NCBI RefSeq assembly: GCF_016811915.1
Contig: NZ_CP069127.1
Span: forward strand, 2,703,001-2,767,000
Reading direction: 5' to 3'
Length of the DNA: 64,000 nucleotides
Source of the DNA: Brevibacillus choshinensis
Lineage (GTDB): Bacteria > Bacillota > Bacilli > Brevibacillales > Brevibacillaceae
In this document: positions 34,363 to 43,624 of the stretch, piece by piece
How the letters are laid out: every line of letters starts with the position of its first letter
Numbering within the stretch: position 1 is the stretch's first letter
The notes under the pieces: model-generated
Database searches by the model: none
What the model was told of the DNA's origin: nothing
Seen by the model: only the letters and a program-made list of their open reading frames with translations
Made by a program: the position numbers and the translations under genes

Positions 34363-35343
34363 ATGAAACCAAAAGCGATTATTTATAAGAAAGTAGAACC
34401 AAGCATCCTTGCGTACATCCAAGAGGTCTGTGACGTCGTCTATTTCGAGCAGCTGGATTCGAGCAATCTGGAGTCGTTCTATGAGGAGCTTAGAGACGCC
34501 CAAGGTCTTTTTGGCTCGGGATTAAAAGTGGATGCAGCTCTTCTCGAAAAAGCTCCCCGTTTGAAAATCGTGAGCAATATCTCAGTCGGCTACGACAACC
34601 TGGATGTTCCTGCACTGACCGATAGAGGTGTGATGGCGACGAACACGCCAGACGTCCTCAATGAGACCGTAGCGGATACGATGATCGGTCTGATGCTGGC
34701 GACAGCACGGCGCATTCCAGAGCTCGATCAGCTGGTCAAATCCGGGAAATGGACTTCGCATCTTGCTCCTGCCCAGTTTGGGGTGGACATGCATCACAAG
34801 ACATTAGGGATCATCGGCATGGGACGGATTGGAGCAGCGATTGCCAAGCGTGCGCATTTTGGCTTTGGCATGAACATTCTGTACCGCAATCGCTCTCGGA
34901 ATGAGGAGGTTGAGAATGCCTATGGTGCAACCTACTGCTCACTAGACGAGCTCTGCCAGCAAGCTGATTTTATATGCTTGATGGTTCCTTTGACGCCGCC
35001 TACGACGAAACTGATTGGGGACAGAGAGTTTGGACTGATGAAAAAGACGGCCATTTTCGTCAATGGCTCGCGTGGAGCTACGGTTGATGAAGACGCTCTG
35101 GTTCGAGCTCTGCAAAACGGGGAGATCTTGGCGGCTGGAACCGACGTTTTCGCCCAGGAGCCGGTAAATCCGGACCACCCGCTCTTGTCGCTGCCAAACA
35201 TGGTAACTCTCCCGCACATTGGTTCTGCCACATTGGAAACCAGACAGGCGATGGCGCGGTTTGCAGCGGAAAACTTCGTCCTGGGAATGCAGGGCAAGCT
35301 GCCTGTCGCTCTGTTGAACCGGGAAGTATTCGTGAAGGCTTAG
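34363..35343 (+). CDS. D-isomer-specific 2-hydroxyacid dehydrogenase
   Basis: This 326-residue NAD(P)-dependent enzyme reduces 2-oxoacids such as glyoxylate or hydroxypyruvate to D-2-hydroxyacids, or runs in reverse. The Rossmann motif GIIGMGRIGAAIAKRA is in the middle. The catalytic trio is Arg237 (NGSRGATVDE), Glu266 (AQEPVNPDHPL) and His285 (LPHIGSAT). It most resembles the glyoxylate/hydroxypyruvate reductase (GhrB) branch. I chose ATG 34363, with GTGGGG upstream, over an in-frame start at 34327 that adds 12 unlikely residues. It follows the SDR gene and ends at a bidirectional terminator. Confidence 0.93.
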   Translation: MKPKAIIYKKVEPSILAYIQEVCDVVYFEQLDSSNLESFYEELRDAQGLFGSGLKVDAALLEKAPRLKIVSNISVGYDNLDVPALTDRGVMATNTPDVLNETVADTMIGLMLATARRIPELDQLVKSGKWTSHLAPAQFGVDMHHKTLGIIGMGRIGAAIAKRAHFGFGMNILYRNRSRNEEVENAYGATYCSLDELCQQADFICLMVPLTPPTTKLIGDREFGLMKKTAIFVNGSRGATVDEDALVRALQNGEILAAGTDVFAQEPVNPDHPLLSLPNMVTLPHIGSATLETRQAMARFAAENFVLGMQGKLPVALLNREVFVKA

Positions 35344-35365
35344 GAGAACGTAGCAAAAAGAAAAA

Positions 35366-35422
35366 AGGACAACGGCAAAGGAGATAGACGCAGGATCGTC
35401 TCCTTGGCTGTTGTCCTCTTTT
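35366..35422. terminator. Long bidirectional terminator
   Basis: A 19-base stem (35366-35384 with 35399-35417, one mismatch) is followed by CTTTT on the plus strand and preceded by A runs for the minus strand. It ends the dehydrogenase unit, and the convergent MFS gene stops within its right edge. Confidence 0.92.
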
Positions 35423-36746
35423 ATGCGTGAAGAGTTTGTACGTTGCGCGTTTTTCGATAGCGGAGAACCGTTACGAAAGCTCCGACGAGCACCAGGAAAA
35501 GCAAGAAGTATATGGCCTGATAAGAGATTTGCAAGGGCAGCTCTTTTTCCCAAGCAAGCAGCAGACCGCAAAGGGCGACTGCGAAAGAACCTCCTAAAAA
35601 TTGCACCAGCTGCAACAGACCCATGCCCGCCCCGATCATGTCTTTGGGCAGGATTTGCGAGACTTCATTGGATATCGTCGAAGTGACTGTCGAGAGTGAA
35701 GGTGCAAACAGCATGTATGCAAACAAAATGACGTAAGGAGACAGCGGGAGAAGCACCGTCATTGCCAGAATGGATGCCATGAACACCAGATGCGCGCCCA
35801 GTAAGAATCGGAAGTTTCCGTACCGGTCAATCATTCGGCCGATGAAGGGGATGAGGATACTTGACAGCATCGCGCCCGGAAAGATGGTCAAGCCGATTGC
35901 CGCGGCGCTTTGATGGAAGACCTGTGATAGAACCAATGGCATGAGAAACAGGTTGGACATGTTCAGGATGAAGGCAAAAAACGCGATCATGACCAGCTTG
36001 CGATAGCCAGTGTGCATGAGCAGAGCCGGGTAAATGAATGGCTTCTCCTTTTGCCGCAAGTGCCGGACATTGAGGACGCTCGCTGCGATGCCGATGAAGA
36101 GATAGAGGAACGAGAGCTGAGTAAGCGCCAGGAGCAGGCTGGCTGTGGCGACAACCGTCAAAAGCGCTCCGATGAAATCAAAGTGCAGCTCTCTTGTAGC
36201 CTCACGCGGCAAAAGACGCCACAAAATGGGAATGAGCACAAAGACCAAGCAAATAATCAGAAACAGTCCATGATAGCCCATCATCTGTGTGATTGCTCCG
36301 CCGATGACGGGTCCCAGCCCAAAGGCAAGGATGCTTCCGGAAGCGAGAATGGTGATTGCTTTGCCGCGCCGCTCTACTGGAACGTAACGACTGGCGAGAA
36401 TCATCCCGAGACCGGGAACGGCTCCAGCACCGCATGCCTGCAGCAAACGAGCAAGCAGGATGACGGCAAAGCTGTCGGCCATATACCCGATGATGGAAGA
36501 GGCACCCAAAATGCTAAGGCCTACGGTAAGCAGCTTGCGGATCGGGAGGCTGTCGGACAGACGGCTAAAGATGATCGTCGAAAGCGCAAAGACGATCGAA
36601 TAACCGGAAACAATCCAGGAACCAAGACCTGCATCAATCTGCAATGCGGTGATAATACTCGGCAACGATACATTAAACATCGTCGTGTTCATGAGAACCA
36701 GAAACGAACCGATCGCCCAGATCGGAATGGTAACTCGATCGTTCAT
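35421..36746 (-). CDS. MFS transporter, DHA2/Tet(L)-like
   Basis: This 441-residue major facilitator protein has about 12-14 helices. IGSFLVLMNTTMFNVSLP at the start, ASRYVPVERRGKA in the loop after the fourth helix, and the antiporter motif GLGPVIGGAI in helix 5 resemble drug:H+ exporters of the DHA2 group, including Tet(L)/Tet(K) proteins. The native substrate is unknown. Resistance to a drug cannot be claimed from sequence. The ATG has AAAGGTGG upstream on the minus strand. It is a single-gene unit; no TetR- or MarR-like regulator lies beside it. Confidence 0.88.
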   Translation of the reverse strand: MNDRVTIPIWAIGSFLVLMNTTMFNVSLPSIITALQIDAGLGSWIVSGYSIVFALSTIIFSRLSDSLPIRKLLTVGLSILGASSIIGYMADSFAVILLARLLQACGAGAVPGLGMILASRYVPVERRGKAITILASGSILAFGLGPVIGGAITQMMGYHGLFLIICLVFVLIPILWRLLPREATRELHFDFIGALLTVVATASLLLALTQLSFLYLFIGIAASVLNVRHLRQKEKPFIYPALLMHTGYRKLVMIAFFAFILNMSNLFLMPLVLSQVFHQSAAAIGLTIFPGAMLSSILIPFIGRMIDRYGNFRFLLGAHLVFMASILAMTVLLPLSPYVILFAYMLFAPSLSTVTSTISNEVSQILPKDMIGAGMGLLQLVQFLGGSFAVALCGLLLAWEKELPLQISYQAIYFLLFLVLVGAFVTVLRYRKTRNVQTLHA

Positions 36747-36965
36747 ACAGCACCACCTTTACGAACATTCTATACCTTGAAACTCATAGGAAAAAATATA
36801 TTTTTTATCCCGCAGTCAAATTGTTTCGCGGCTAGAAGCCGAAGTAGGGGTTTCTCTTTTCGATCGGCAAGGTCGCCCAATTCCGATCCGGATTGAAGAA
36901 CCTCCCTGCGAGCTCCCATCGGACGTGCCTTAGGCGGTTCCGTTCCTGGGGGAGTGGTGGATAGG

Positions 36966-36995
36966 AAAAGTCCCTGATCAGAAATGATCAAGGAC
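36966..36995 (-). terminator. Terminator after the histidine kinase gene
   Basis: Read on the minus strand, GTCCTTGATCA (36995-36985) pairs with TGATCAGGGAC (36980-36970), followed by TTTTCC. The wider gap 36747-37006 otherwise holds only the MFS upstream region. Confidence 0.85.
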
Positions 36996-37006
36996 TTTAT
37001 TGTGAC

Positions 37007-39118
37007 TTACAACGGCAAGGTGGTTGTCACCCGTGTCCCTCCAGTCTCCAGGCGCTCAAAGAGGCAGTTTCCACCGAGCTCGGCCGCTCTTTCACGAATG
37101 GACACGAGGCCTAGTCCGCCCTTTTCCGAGGGCTTAGGCCGCGGGTGTATGCCGATGCCGTTGTCCGTCACTTCCAGAACCAGCTGTCGGGAAGGGGAAA
37201 TTTGGATTCGGACAGTGCAAGCGGTGGCGTTCGCGTGGCGCACCACATTCACCAAAAGCTCGGTGACGATTCGATACGCAGCGACCTCGACAGCAGCAGG
37301 GAGAGGAGGAAGAGAATCGGGCACATGAAAAGAGAATTGAAGCCCAGTCTGCATGCCTGCTGCAGTGAGATGGCGGGTGGACTGGCCAAGCTCATTGATT
37401 CTCTCTTGTACGGCCCCGATCAATCCCAATTCATCCAAGGTCGGCGGGCGCAAGTCATGGACCATGGTGCGGATTTCATCGACTGTGGCACGGATGACTT
37501 TTCTGAGCTCGACCATCATCTCTTTGGCGGTTTCGGGATTGTGGACGACGTGTTTTTCGGCTGCGGCTGCATTCAGCGCGAGCGCGGCCAGACGAGGCGC
37601 GAGGTCATCGTGCAGGTTGTGACGAATTTGCCTGCGCTCTTCTTCGCGCGCCAACACCAGCTTTTCACGAGATTCCTGCAAGGCATCCGCCAACAGCTTC
37701 ATCCCGATGGTCATGTTCACGTTTTGAATGATCGGGCCAGATTGAGTAAGCAGCACGTCGAGCAGCTTGTAGTCTGCAGCTGTGAACGTCTCGCCGGGTG
37801 AACGGTTGGCCACGAGCAGCGTCCCCAGCTCTTCCCCCCGATGGATGATGGGAAATGGCAAAAGTTCGTCCGCCCGCTCCCCGGCGGATGACACCAGCGT
37901 GTTTTGGCCGTTGACGGAAATCGAGATGCCGGTATAAGGCAGCCGGAGCGACTCCTTGATGGTCATGACGACAACTTCAAGCATGGCTTCAGGTGAGATC
38001 GGTTTGACCAATTGGCTCCCAAGCTCCGAGAGAACGGCATATGGGTCATCGTGCCGCCCTTTCATGATGCGATTGACAAGCCGCTGCAGCTGCTCCTTCA
38101 AAGGTGCGAACAACACGGCTACCACAGAAGTGGCAAGCAGGGAGATCACGACGTTGTCTTTTGTCTGGAACAAACGGCTGAGGTACAAGACAGATAAAAT
38201 GTAGACCGCGACTACAAAAACGGATAGGCCGACATAGACCAGCGTTCGCTTGACCAATGGATCGATATCCCACAGACGCAGGCGGACGATCGCCAAAGTC
38301 AAAGTCAGTGGGATGATCAGGAGAAACAGCTCCAGAATCCCGTTCAAGTAAATATAGGCAACTGCGCCCCATTGAAACAGTGCGGGCTCAAACAAAAAAC
38401 TGATACTGATAAAACCACCCAACCCGCATGTCATGCCGAACACAATCCATTTGGTCTGTTGGCGCTGCAGAGGGAGCGACTTTTTCCGATAACGATAAAT
38501 CTGGGTGCTTACCAGCAAGAGAATGATCGAGAGAAGCCAGAACGCCTTCGCGAGATTCGGCCATGATGTGAACCTGAACGGGGCGTCAGGAAACAGGCCG
38601 CTGTACAAGTAAACCAGGCAGATCAGCGACAAGGCTTTAGCTGTCCAGGCGGGAACGAACTTGCCATCGGGAAAGAGGAGAAAGAATGAGAACAAGGTAA
38701 TCCAGCCGATCATGTCCACAAGGTCGTACCATTGCCACAAGACTGGCGAAAGCTCCGCTGCACCCCATACGAGCGAAGGGAATGTCGTTCCGAACGATAC
38801 CAGCATCAGTGACGCGAGCAGGCCGAGTGGTTCACGGAAGCACTTCCACAAAATAATCAAGGCCGCAAAATAAAACAAAAGCGTAAAGGATGCATCGATC
38901 ACGGTGAAAGTCATGGCATAGCCTTCGACTGTCAAGTGCTCCTGCTGCAGTGCCGCAAGCGGCATCGGCGGCGCTGGCGTCACCTTGCAGGCGGAAAGGA
39001 TGCATTCGTCGACCAAACGTTCATAATAGCGAGGGATGCTGACAAGAAAACAGGAACAAACTGCGAGGCAGAATGGAACAACAAAGATTTGAATGGGCAA
39101 AATCTTGCGAACATGCAT
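37007..39118 (-). CDS. Sensor histidine kinase (HisKA_3 / NarL-type, ComP-like layout)
   Basis: This 703-residue membrane sensor kinase has an extracellular loop with two Cys after the first helix, then about eight more helices up to residue ~330. A GAF-like region follows (about 360-480). The phosphoacceptor is His503 in RHNLHDDLAPRL, a HisKA_3 dimer domain. The C-terminal ATPase has HANATACTVRI and DNGIGIHPRP with GLGLVSIRERAAELGG. The many-helix sensor plus GAF plus HisKA_3 layout recalls ComP-type kinases. Its partner is most likely the NarL-type regulator at 40010, transcribed the other way about 0.9 kb off. The signal is unknown. Confidence 0.92.
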   Translation of the reverse strand: MHVRKILPIQIFVVPFCLAVCSCFLVSIPRYYERLVDECILSACKVTPAPPMPLAALQQEHLTVEGYAMTFTVIDASFTLLFYFAALIILWKCFREPLGLLASLMLVSFGTTFPSLVWGAAELSPVLWQWYDLVDMIGWITLFSFFLLFPDGKFVPAWTAKALSLICLVYLYSGLFPDAPFRFTSWPNLAKAFWLLSIILLLVSTQIYRYRKKSLPLQRQQTKWIVFGMTCGLGGFISISFLFEPALFQWGAVAYIYLNGILELFLLIIPLTLTLAIVRLRLWDIDPLVKRTLVYVGLSVFVVAVYILSVLYLSRLFQTKDNVVISLLATSVVAVLFAPLKEQLQRLVNRIMKGRHDDPYAVLSELGSQLVKPISPEAMLEVVVMTIKESLRLPYTGISISVNGQNTLVSSAGERADELLPFPIIHRGEELGTLLVANRSPGETFTAADYKLLDVLLTQSGPIIQNVNMTIGMKLLADALQESREKLVLAREEERRQIRHNLHDDLAPRLAALALNAAAAEKHVVHNPETAKEMMVELRKVIRATVDEIRTMVHDLRPPTLDELGLIGAVQERINELGQSTRHLTAAGMQTGLQFSFHVPDSLPPLPAAVEVAAYRIVTELLVNVVRHANATACTVRIQISPSRQLVLEVTDNGIGIHPRPKPSEKGGLGLVSIRERAAELGGNCLFERLETGGTRVTTTLPL

Positions 39119-39201
39119 CAGACAATCCCCTTTGAGGTTTGGCAGTAAGTGGGTTCCCTCATTATAGCAACGACAAAAATGCTTGGATACACCCTTTTCC
39201 G

Positions 39202-39747
39202 CTACGATGCGGCAGTGATTTTGTTCTTAAGTTTGCCGGACCAGATGAGATAGCCCATCCCGATATAAGATAACCCCCAAAAAAAGGCAAACCATTCGTC
39301 TAGAACAATTGTGCACATCATGAGGACTTGCAGGACGACGATCCAGCGCGGATATACCCTTGCCCGAAACGTCACAATCGCAAAGAGCAGGGTGCCGAGC
39401 ATGGTTCCGACCATGCCAATCATACGTGTGACCACGACAAAAACACCTGGATTATCTGGCACGTTACTACCTAATGCAAATACGCTCCATACCATGCTGG
39501 TAATGATAATGTTGCCAATGATGATCAAGAGCGTCGCCAAAAAGCCTGCAATGCCTGTTTCCCGCGATTGCACCAGATACGTGCCGATTGTCCCCGCGGA
39601 CATCAAGACGCAAGCGATGAATCCAAACGTTAATTCTTGCGGGCTATCCGAGCCCCAGATCAATGCACTCGGGGTCATTCCCATCCGCGTGAGCCCTGCC
39701 AGCAAACAAATCATGCCTAACCATTTCACAACCGTTTTCCATTCCAT
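39202..39747 (-). CDS. Integral membrane protein of unknown function
   Basis: This 181-residue protein is almost entirely hydrophobic, with five or six predicted helices and a short basic C-terminus (SGKLKNKITAAS). I recognise no catalytic or binding motif and no family. I chose ATG 39747, seven bases after a perfect GGAGGG, over an in-frame ATG at 39762 with no site. It lies between the sensor kinase gene (same strand, 83 bases downstream) and the response regulator gene (divergent). A role in sensing or as an output of the two-component pair is possible but only suggested by position. Confidence 0.75.
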   Translation of the reverse strand: MEWKTVVKWLGMICLLAGLTRMGMTPSALIWGSDSPQELTFGFIACVLMSAGTIGTYLVQSRETGIAGFLATLLIIIGNIIITSMVWSVFALGSNVPDNPGVFVVVTRMIGMVGTMLGTLLFAIVTFRARVYPRWIVVLQVLMMCTIVLDEWFAFFWGLSYIGMGYLIWSGKLKNKITAAS

Positions 39748-39902
39748 AAATGTACCCTCCATCTTGTAAGGTTGATTTTTTCTGAAGCAATCGTATCAAG
39801 CGAGGTTTCCCACCGTGTAGAGCAATGGCTTCCTTCCTTTCAGGGAAAAGCTCGGGAACTTTCGGGATGGTACGCAGAGCAGTATTCGAATTTTTACAAA
39901 GT

Positions 39903-39911
39903 TGCTATAAT
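39903..39911 (+). promoter_or_regulatory. Extended -10 promoter for the response regulator gene
   Basis: TGCTATAAT is a full extended -10 element (TGnTATAAT), which can work with a weak -35. Transcription would begin near 39918, about 90 bases before the regulator start. Confidence 0.5.
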
Positions 39912-40009
39912 GGGTTACGCGATGAAAGGACTTCCCGGATACCCTTTTGAGGGGTGCCGCTATCCGTCCTTTTGACAATGTGCCGGAAAAAGAAAAGGAG
40001 AGATCTTCG

Positions 40010-40669
40010 TTGGACATTCTTGTCTCTGACGACCACCCCCTGTTTCGCAATGGAGTCCGCAATCTTTTGCGCACCACTGACGACTTGCGCGTGGTCGGTG
40101 AAGCGTCGACTGGCGAAGAGGCGATTGCCCTCGCTTCCAGCCTGCAGCCCGATTTGATTTTAATGGACATACGCATGCCAGGATGCAACGGTATTGAAGC
40201 GACCCGCCAGATCTTGGAAAAGCATCCGCGCATGCAAATCCTCATCCTCACCATGTTCAAGGACGACCAATCTGTTTTTGCAGCCATGCGTGCAGGAGCA
40301 CGCGGGTATGTTTTGAAGGATGCAGATGAAGCTGAACTGATTCAATCCATTCGCATGGTGGGAAATGGTGGGGCCGTCTTCGGCTCCGATATCGCGTCGC
40401 GGATGATTCATTATTTTTCGAATCCGGCTCCCGATGAACCGCTGATGGATGCCAGTCTGTCCGAATTGACGAAGCGTGAACGGGAGATTCTCGAACGTAT
40501 TGCGGAGGGGGACAGCAATGCCAAAATCGCGTCTCGCCTTCAGTTGACAACAAAGACTGTCGCCAACTATGTCTCGACGATTCTCAATAAGCTGCAGGTC
40601 GTCGATCGCAATGAAGCCGGACGTCTGGTGAAAAAAATGCGGGATGGAGATCAGCTTGATTTGACATGA
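40010..40669 (+). CDS. Response regulator, NarL/FixJ family
   Basis: This 219-residue DNA-binding regulator has a receiver domain (1-120) with acidic pocket Asp7-Asp8 and phosphoacceptor Asp53 in LMDIRMPG. A C-terminal LuxR-type helix-turn-helix follows (about 155-215, LTKREREILERIAEGDSN). The start is TTG 40010, nine bases after AAAAGGAG, and gives the usual receiver opening MDILVSDDHPLF. An in-frame ATG at 39947 would add 21 residues of no match. It is the likely partner of the HisKA_3 kinase encoded divergently, since this pairing of families is standard. Target genes are unknown. Confidence 0.93.
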   Translation: MDILVSDDHPLFRNGVRNLLRTTDDLRVVGEASTGEEAIALASSLQPDLILMDIRMPGCNGIEATRQILEKHPRMQILILTMFKDDQSVFAAMRAGARGYVLKDADEAELIQSIRMVGNGGAVFGSDIASRMIHYFSNPAPDEPLMDASLSELTKREREILERIAEGDSNAKIASRLQLTTKTVANYVSTILNKLQVVDRNEAGRLVKKMRDGDQLDLT

Positions 40670-40758
40670 GAAGTCGTATGGCAGGGGAGACTTTCGGGGT
40701 GTTTATATGAAACAACCAGCCGCCGGTTGATTCCTGCGACTGGTTTATGAACGCCGTC

Positions 40759-42234
40759 CTATGGCATGATCGGCACGATTTCGATCACGGAATCCGGTAT
40801 TTCTACAAGCAAACGAATGTCCTGCGTTGCTTTCTCTGTCGTGAACTTCACTTGATAGCCGGTCACCATCGAATTGGATAACTCTGTCTCATGCTCTACT
40901 TTTCCATCCAAGGGGATCAGCTTGTTACCGTCGAGCAGGTACACATGTAATGCCGAAGTGCGGATGGTTCCATTGCGGGCGGTTAGTGTCACTTCTTTCC
41001 CGTTTCGTTCCGCTTTCACGGTCTTATCATCGAACATATCATAGCCGAGCTTAATATACATGACATGTTTTTGCCCATTTGCCCCTTTCGCCGTAACGGT
41101 GACAATATCCAGCGGGGAATACAGGTCGAAATTCTTTTGCAAGACGAAGCTTTTCTTGTCATTGACCGGTACCGTTGAAGACACGCCCGCATACGACACA
41201 TCTACTGATTTGATTTCGCTATCCAATACAAACCCGTATAGATTCAGCCTTACCTGTGGGGTGGTCCCTTTCACGAAGGTGACATAACCGCCAGTCGAAT
41301 CGACTCTAAGCAGATCGGCGGTTTTTTCATCCGTAACCGTAGCTTCCGCCGATGTCCGGGTTCTCTCTCCATTCACGCTTTCCGTTACGTAATATTTGCC
41401 GCCCTTGCTCGGCAATTTCGAAAAGACAATGCTGCCTTTGCTGTCCGCGGTCTTGGAGCCGTAATTGGAGAAGTAATTGTAGTTGCAATTCGCGCCGCCG
41501 TAGCAGACGTTATCTTGAAAGAGCGTAATCATTGCTCCGGGCACCGCTCCTTGCACGGTGATGGTCCCCTGTCCGCCCGTAATCGTCAAATCTGTCACGG
41601 GAACAGGAGAGGGAGCAGGAGTGGGCGCAGGATTCGGATTAGGCGTGGTTCCAGCGCCAGCTGAGCCATTCGTTCCCCCGCTTGCAGAACCATTCGACGG
41701 CTCTCCGAACGTGATCGGCTGCGAGATGATCGTATCTTCGGGCGTCTCGATTTCGAGGACGTAATATTGTCCTTCCTTCATCGTACCGTTGTCATTCGCA
41801 AACAAATCGAAGGAAACCGTCCCTTCAAACGTTCCGACCGGATCATTCGGACTTGGCCGGAATGCAGGCGTGATTACCTTATCTCCCTGCACGATGCCCA
41901 ATAGCCAGCCGACCCCCACGCGGTTGGTCCTCCAAATTCCATGGTAGTTTTCTTTGCCAAATACATCGGTAGAACGCAGGATGATGGCATTCACTACGGT
42001 TTTTTGCGAAAAGGTGAGGCTCACTTGAAAATGACCATCCCGTGTGCCATCCGGTTTGAATTCAGCGCTGCCGGTCTTGTCGAATTTCTTCTCCAGCAAG
42101 GCAAACTTCGTAATGCTTACACCTGCTGCCGATTCGGACTCCGCCGCATGTGCAAATTCTCCAAATACGCCCGTCAGCATGGCGCATAGCAACATCCATA
42201 TTGCTTTTTTAGTGAGTTTCCACTGCATTTCCAT
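40759..42234 (-). CDS. Secreted protein of unknown function
   Basis: This 491-residue protein has a clear signal peptide with cleavage after AHA (near residue 30), so it should leave the cell. The body looks all-beta. A linker of Asn, Pro, Thr and Ala (NPNPAPTPAPSPVPV) splits it near the middle. The second half begins like a bacterial Ig-like or carboxypeptidase-regulatory-like domain (ITVQGAVPGAMITLF). An odd Cys/Asn/Tyr-rich patch, CYGGANCNYNYFSNYG, follows. I cannot name a function, and no catalytic motif is visible. ATG 42234 has GGGAGAG seven bases upstream. It could be a surface or matrix protein. Confidence 0.75.
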   Translation of the reverse strand: MEMQWKLTKKAIWMLLCAMLTGVFGEFAHAAESESAAGVSITKFALLEKKFDKTGSAEFKPDGTRDGHFQVSLTFSQKTVVNAIILRSTDVFGKENYHGIWRTNRVGVGWLLGIVQGDKVITPAFRPSPNDPVGTFEGTVSFDLFANDNGTMKEGQYYVLEIETPEDTIISQPITFGEPSNGSASGGTNGSAGAGTTPNPNPAPTPAPSPVPVTDLTITGGQGTITVQGAVPGAMITLFQDNVCYGGANCNYNYFSNYGSKTADSKGSIVFSKLPSKGGKYYVTESVNGERTRTSAEATVTDEKTADLLRVDSTGGYVTFVKGTTPQVRLNLYGFVLDSEIKSVDVSYAGVSSTVPVNDKKSFVLQKNFDLYSPLDIVTVTAKGANGQKHVMYIKLGYDMFDDKTVKAERNGKEVTLTARNGTIRTSALHVYLLDGNKLIPLDGKVEHETELSNSMVTGYQVKFTTEKATQDIRLLVEIPDSVIEIVPIMP

Positions 42235-42290
42235 ACACTCTCCCTGATGAATCAATTTGAATGGTATCACTATAGGGGAGCGTGATTCCC

Positions 42291-42422
42291 ATGAACAAGG
42301 GAATCTCTTCCTTGCCGATCCGGGAAGTTTTTCAGGAACGCCAAAGACGGAGCAAATTGCGAAGGCTGGCTTCCTATGAGCGATTGTCGAAAGACGTCAT
42401 TTCACTGGTCGTGCGTATGTAA
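42291..42422 (+). CDS. Possible small basic protein, function unknown
   Basis: A 43-codon frame starts with ATG 42291, ten bases after GGGGAG, and ends at TAA. The product is rich in Arg, Lys and Ser (ERQRRSKLRRLASYERLSK) and could form one or two helices. It lies in the 300-base gap between the secreted protein gene and the EamA gene. I know no homologue. It is reported because it has a ribosome site and no stop, but it may be chance. Confidence 0.3.
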   Translation: MNKGISSLPIREVFQERQRRSKLRRLASYERLSKDVISLVVRM

Positions 42423-42537
42423 AATCGAACATCTTCAATCGAAAAATATGGTTGGAAATCTCATGGACTTTTGGCGAACTCTCGTGTACGATAGCGTAGC
42501 GAAGAAGTCAATGTAACGGGCGAAAGAAGGATAATCC

Positions 42538-43452
42538 ATGATTCGATCATACTTGCTATTGCTTTTTTGTGTGACACTGTGGGGAAGTAATTTCGTGTTC
42601 GGGAGCATGCTGGTCAAAGAATTTCCTCCCCTGTTTTTGGCAGATGTTCGATTGATGTTTACCTCACTGTTTTTGCTCAGTTACGCGTGGATTACGAAGA
42701 AATTTGTGAAAATCAAGCCAAGGGAGTGGGGCTTGCTTATTTTGCTCGGGCTCATCGGTACTCTGGCGAATCAGACGGCGTACTTCAATGGCTTGCTCAC
42801 CACGGATGCCACCACGGCTTCCCTGATCCTTTCCATGTCGCCGATTGTGACGGCCATACTGGCTTCCCTGTTTCTCAAGGAGCAATTCACGCTGCGCATG
42901 AAGATCGGATCGGCAGTGGCACTCCTCGGCACGTTTTGCGTGGTGGGAATCGGGGCCGGATTGACCATTTCCAAAGGCGTGATGCTTATCGTCATCGCGA
43001 TGATCACCTTTTCCTCCTCCATGATCATCATCCGCAAACTGACGGAGACGATGCATCCGTTTATCTCGACGGTGTACTCCACGACAGTGGGGACCTTGTT
43101 CCTGACACCTGCCGCGTTTCTTTCCATCGAACCGGGCACCCATATCAGCCATGAGGTCTGGGCATGGGCGATGCTGATTACGACCGCTATCTTTATGCAA
43201 GGCGTTTGCGGTCTGGTCTGGAATCAGCAGCTGAAGGTAGTGGGGACGGGAAAAGCAGCCATCTTCCTGAATTTGCAGCCGTTTGTGGCGATGCTGGTCG
43301 GATTCCTGCTGCTCGGCTCTCAGGTAACGGCCATTCAGGCGACAGGCTCATTGCTGATCGTTGCGGGAGTCGTTGTGGCTAGCGTACGCTCTCAGAAATC
43401 AACGAGTAACAAGCAAACGCAACTGGCAACAAATCGAACAGAGTCCATGTAA
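42538..43452 (+). CDS. EamA family transporter (drug/metabolite superfamily)
   Basis: This 304-residue membrane protein has ten predicted helices in two EamA repeats. LTTDATTASLILSMSPIVTAILASLFL in the first repeat (in part) and GKAAIFLNLQPFVAMLVGFLL in the second are family marks. Members export amino acids, metabolites or other small molecules. The substrate cannot be read here. The ATG is preceded by AAAGAAGGAT. It ends at a terminator and is not linked to an adjacent regulator. Confidence 0.9.
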   Translation: MIRSYLLLLFCVTLWGSNFVFGSMLVKEFPPLFLADVRLMFTSLFLLSYAWITKKFVKIKPREWGLLILLGLIGTLANQTAYFNGLLTTDATTASLILSMSPIVTAILASLFLKEQFTLRMKIGSAVALLGTFCVVGIGAGLTISKGVMLIVIAMITFSSSMIIIRKLTETMHPFISTVYSTTVGTLFLTPAAFLSIEPGTHISHEVWAWAMLITTAIFMQGVCGLVWNQQLKVVGTGKAAIFLNLQPFVAMLVGFLLLGSQVTAIQATGSLLIVAGVVVASVRSQKSTSNKQTQLATNRTESM

Positions 43453-43462
43453 AGCCATTTTT

Positions 43463-43508
43463 AGCGCAAGCCAGCGGGAATCCATGGTTCCTATGGTCTT
43501 GCGCTTTT
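43463..43508 (+). terminator. Terminator after the EamA gene
   Basis: AGCGCAAG (43463-43470) pairs with CTTGCGCT (43497-43504 region), followed by TTTT. The loop is long and can fold inside. Confidence 0.75.
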
Positions 43509-43624
43509 TACTTGCGGAAAAAGACGAAATTTACAGATAATAATTCCGCGCTCAGGAAGGATAACCATCTCCTCCGTGGAACTGGTTGATGAGGGGGACA
43601 AAATGGCAAAGAGGGTGATGACAC

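Noticed and set aside
35421..36746. A tetracycline-resistance gene
   Set aside because: The protein resembles the Tet(L) group only in general MFS motifs, and no regulator or leader typical of tet genes is present; substrate left open.
36012..36896. A 294-codon plus-strand frame
   Set aside because: It is antisense to the MFS gene; the product is polar and rich in Gln, Asp and Arg, a mirror of the membrane codons on the other strand.
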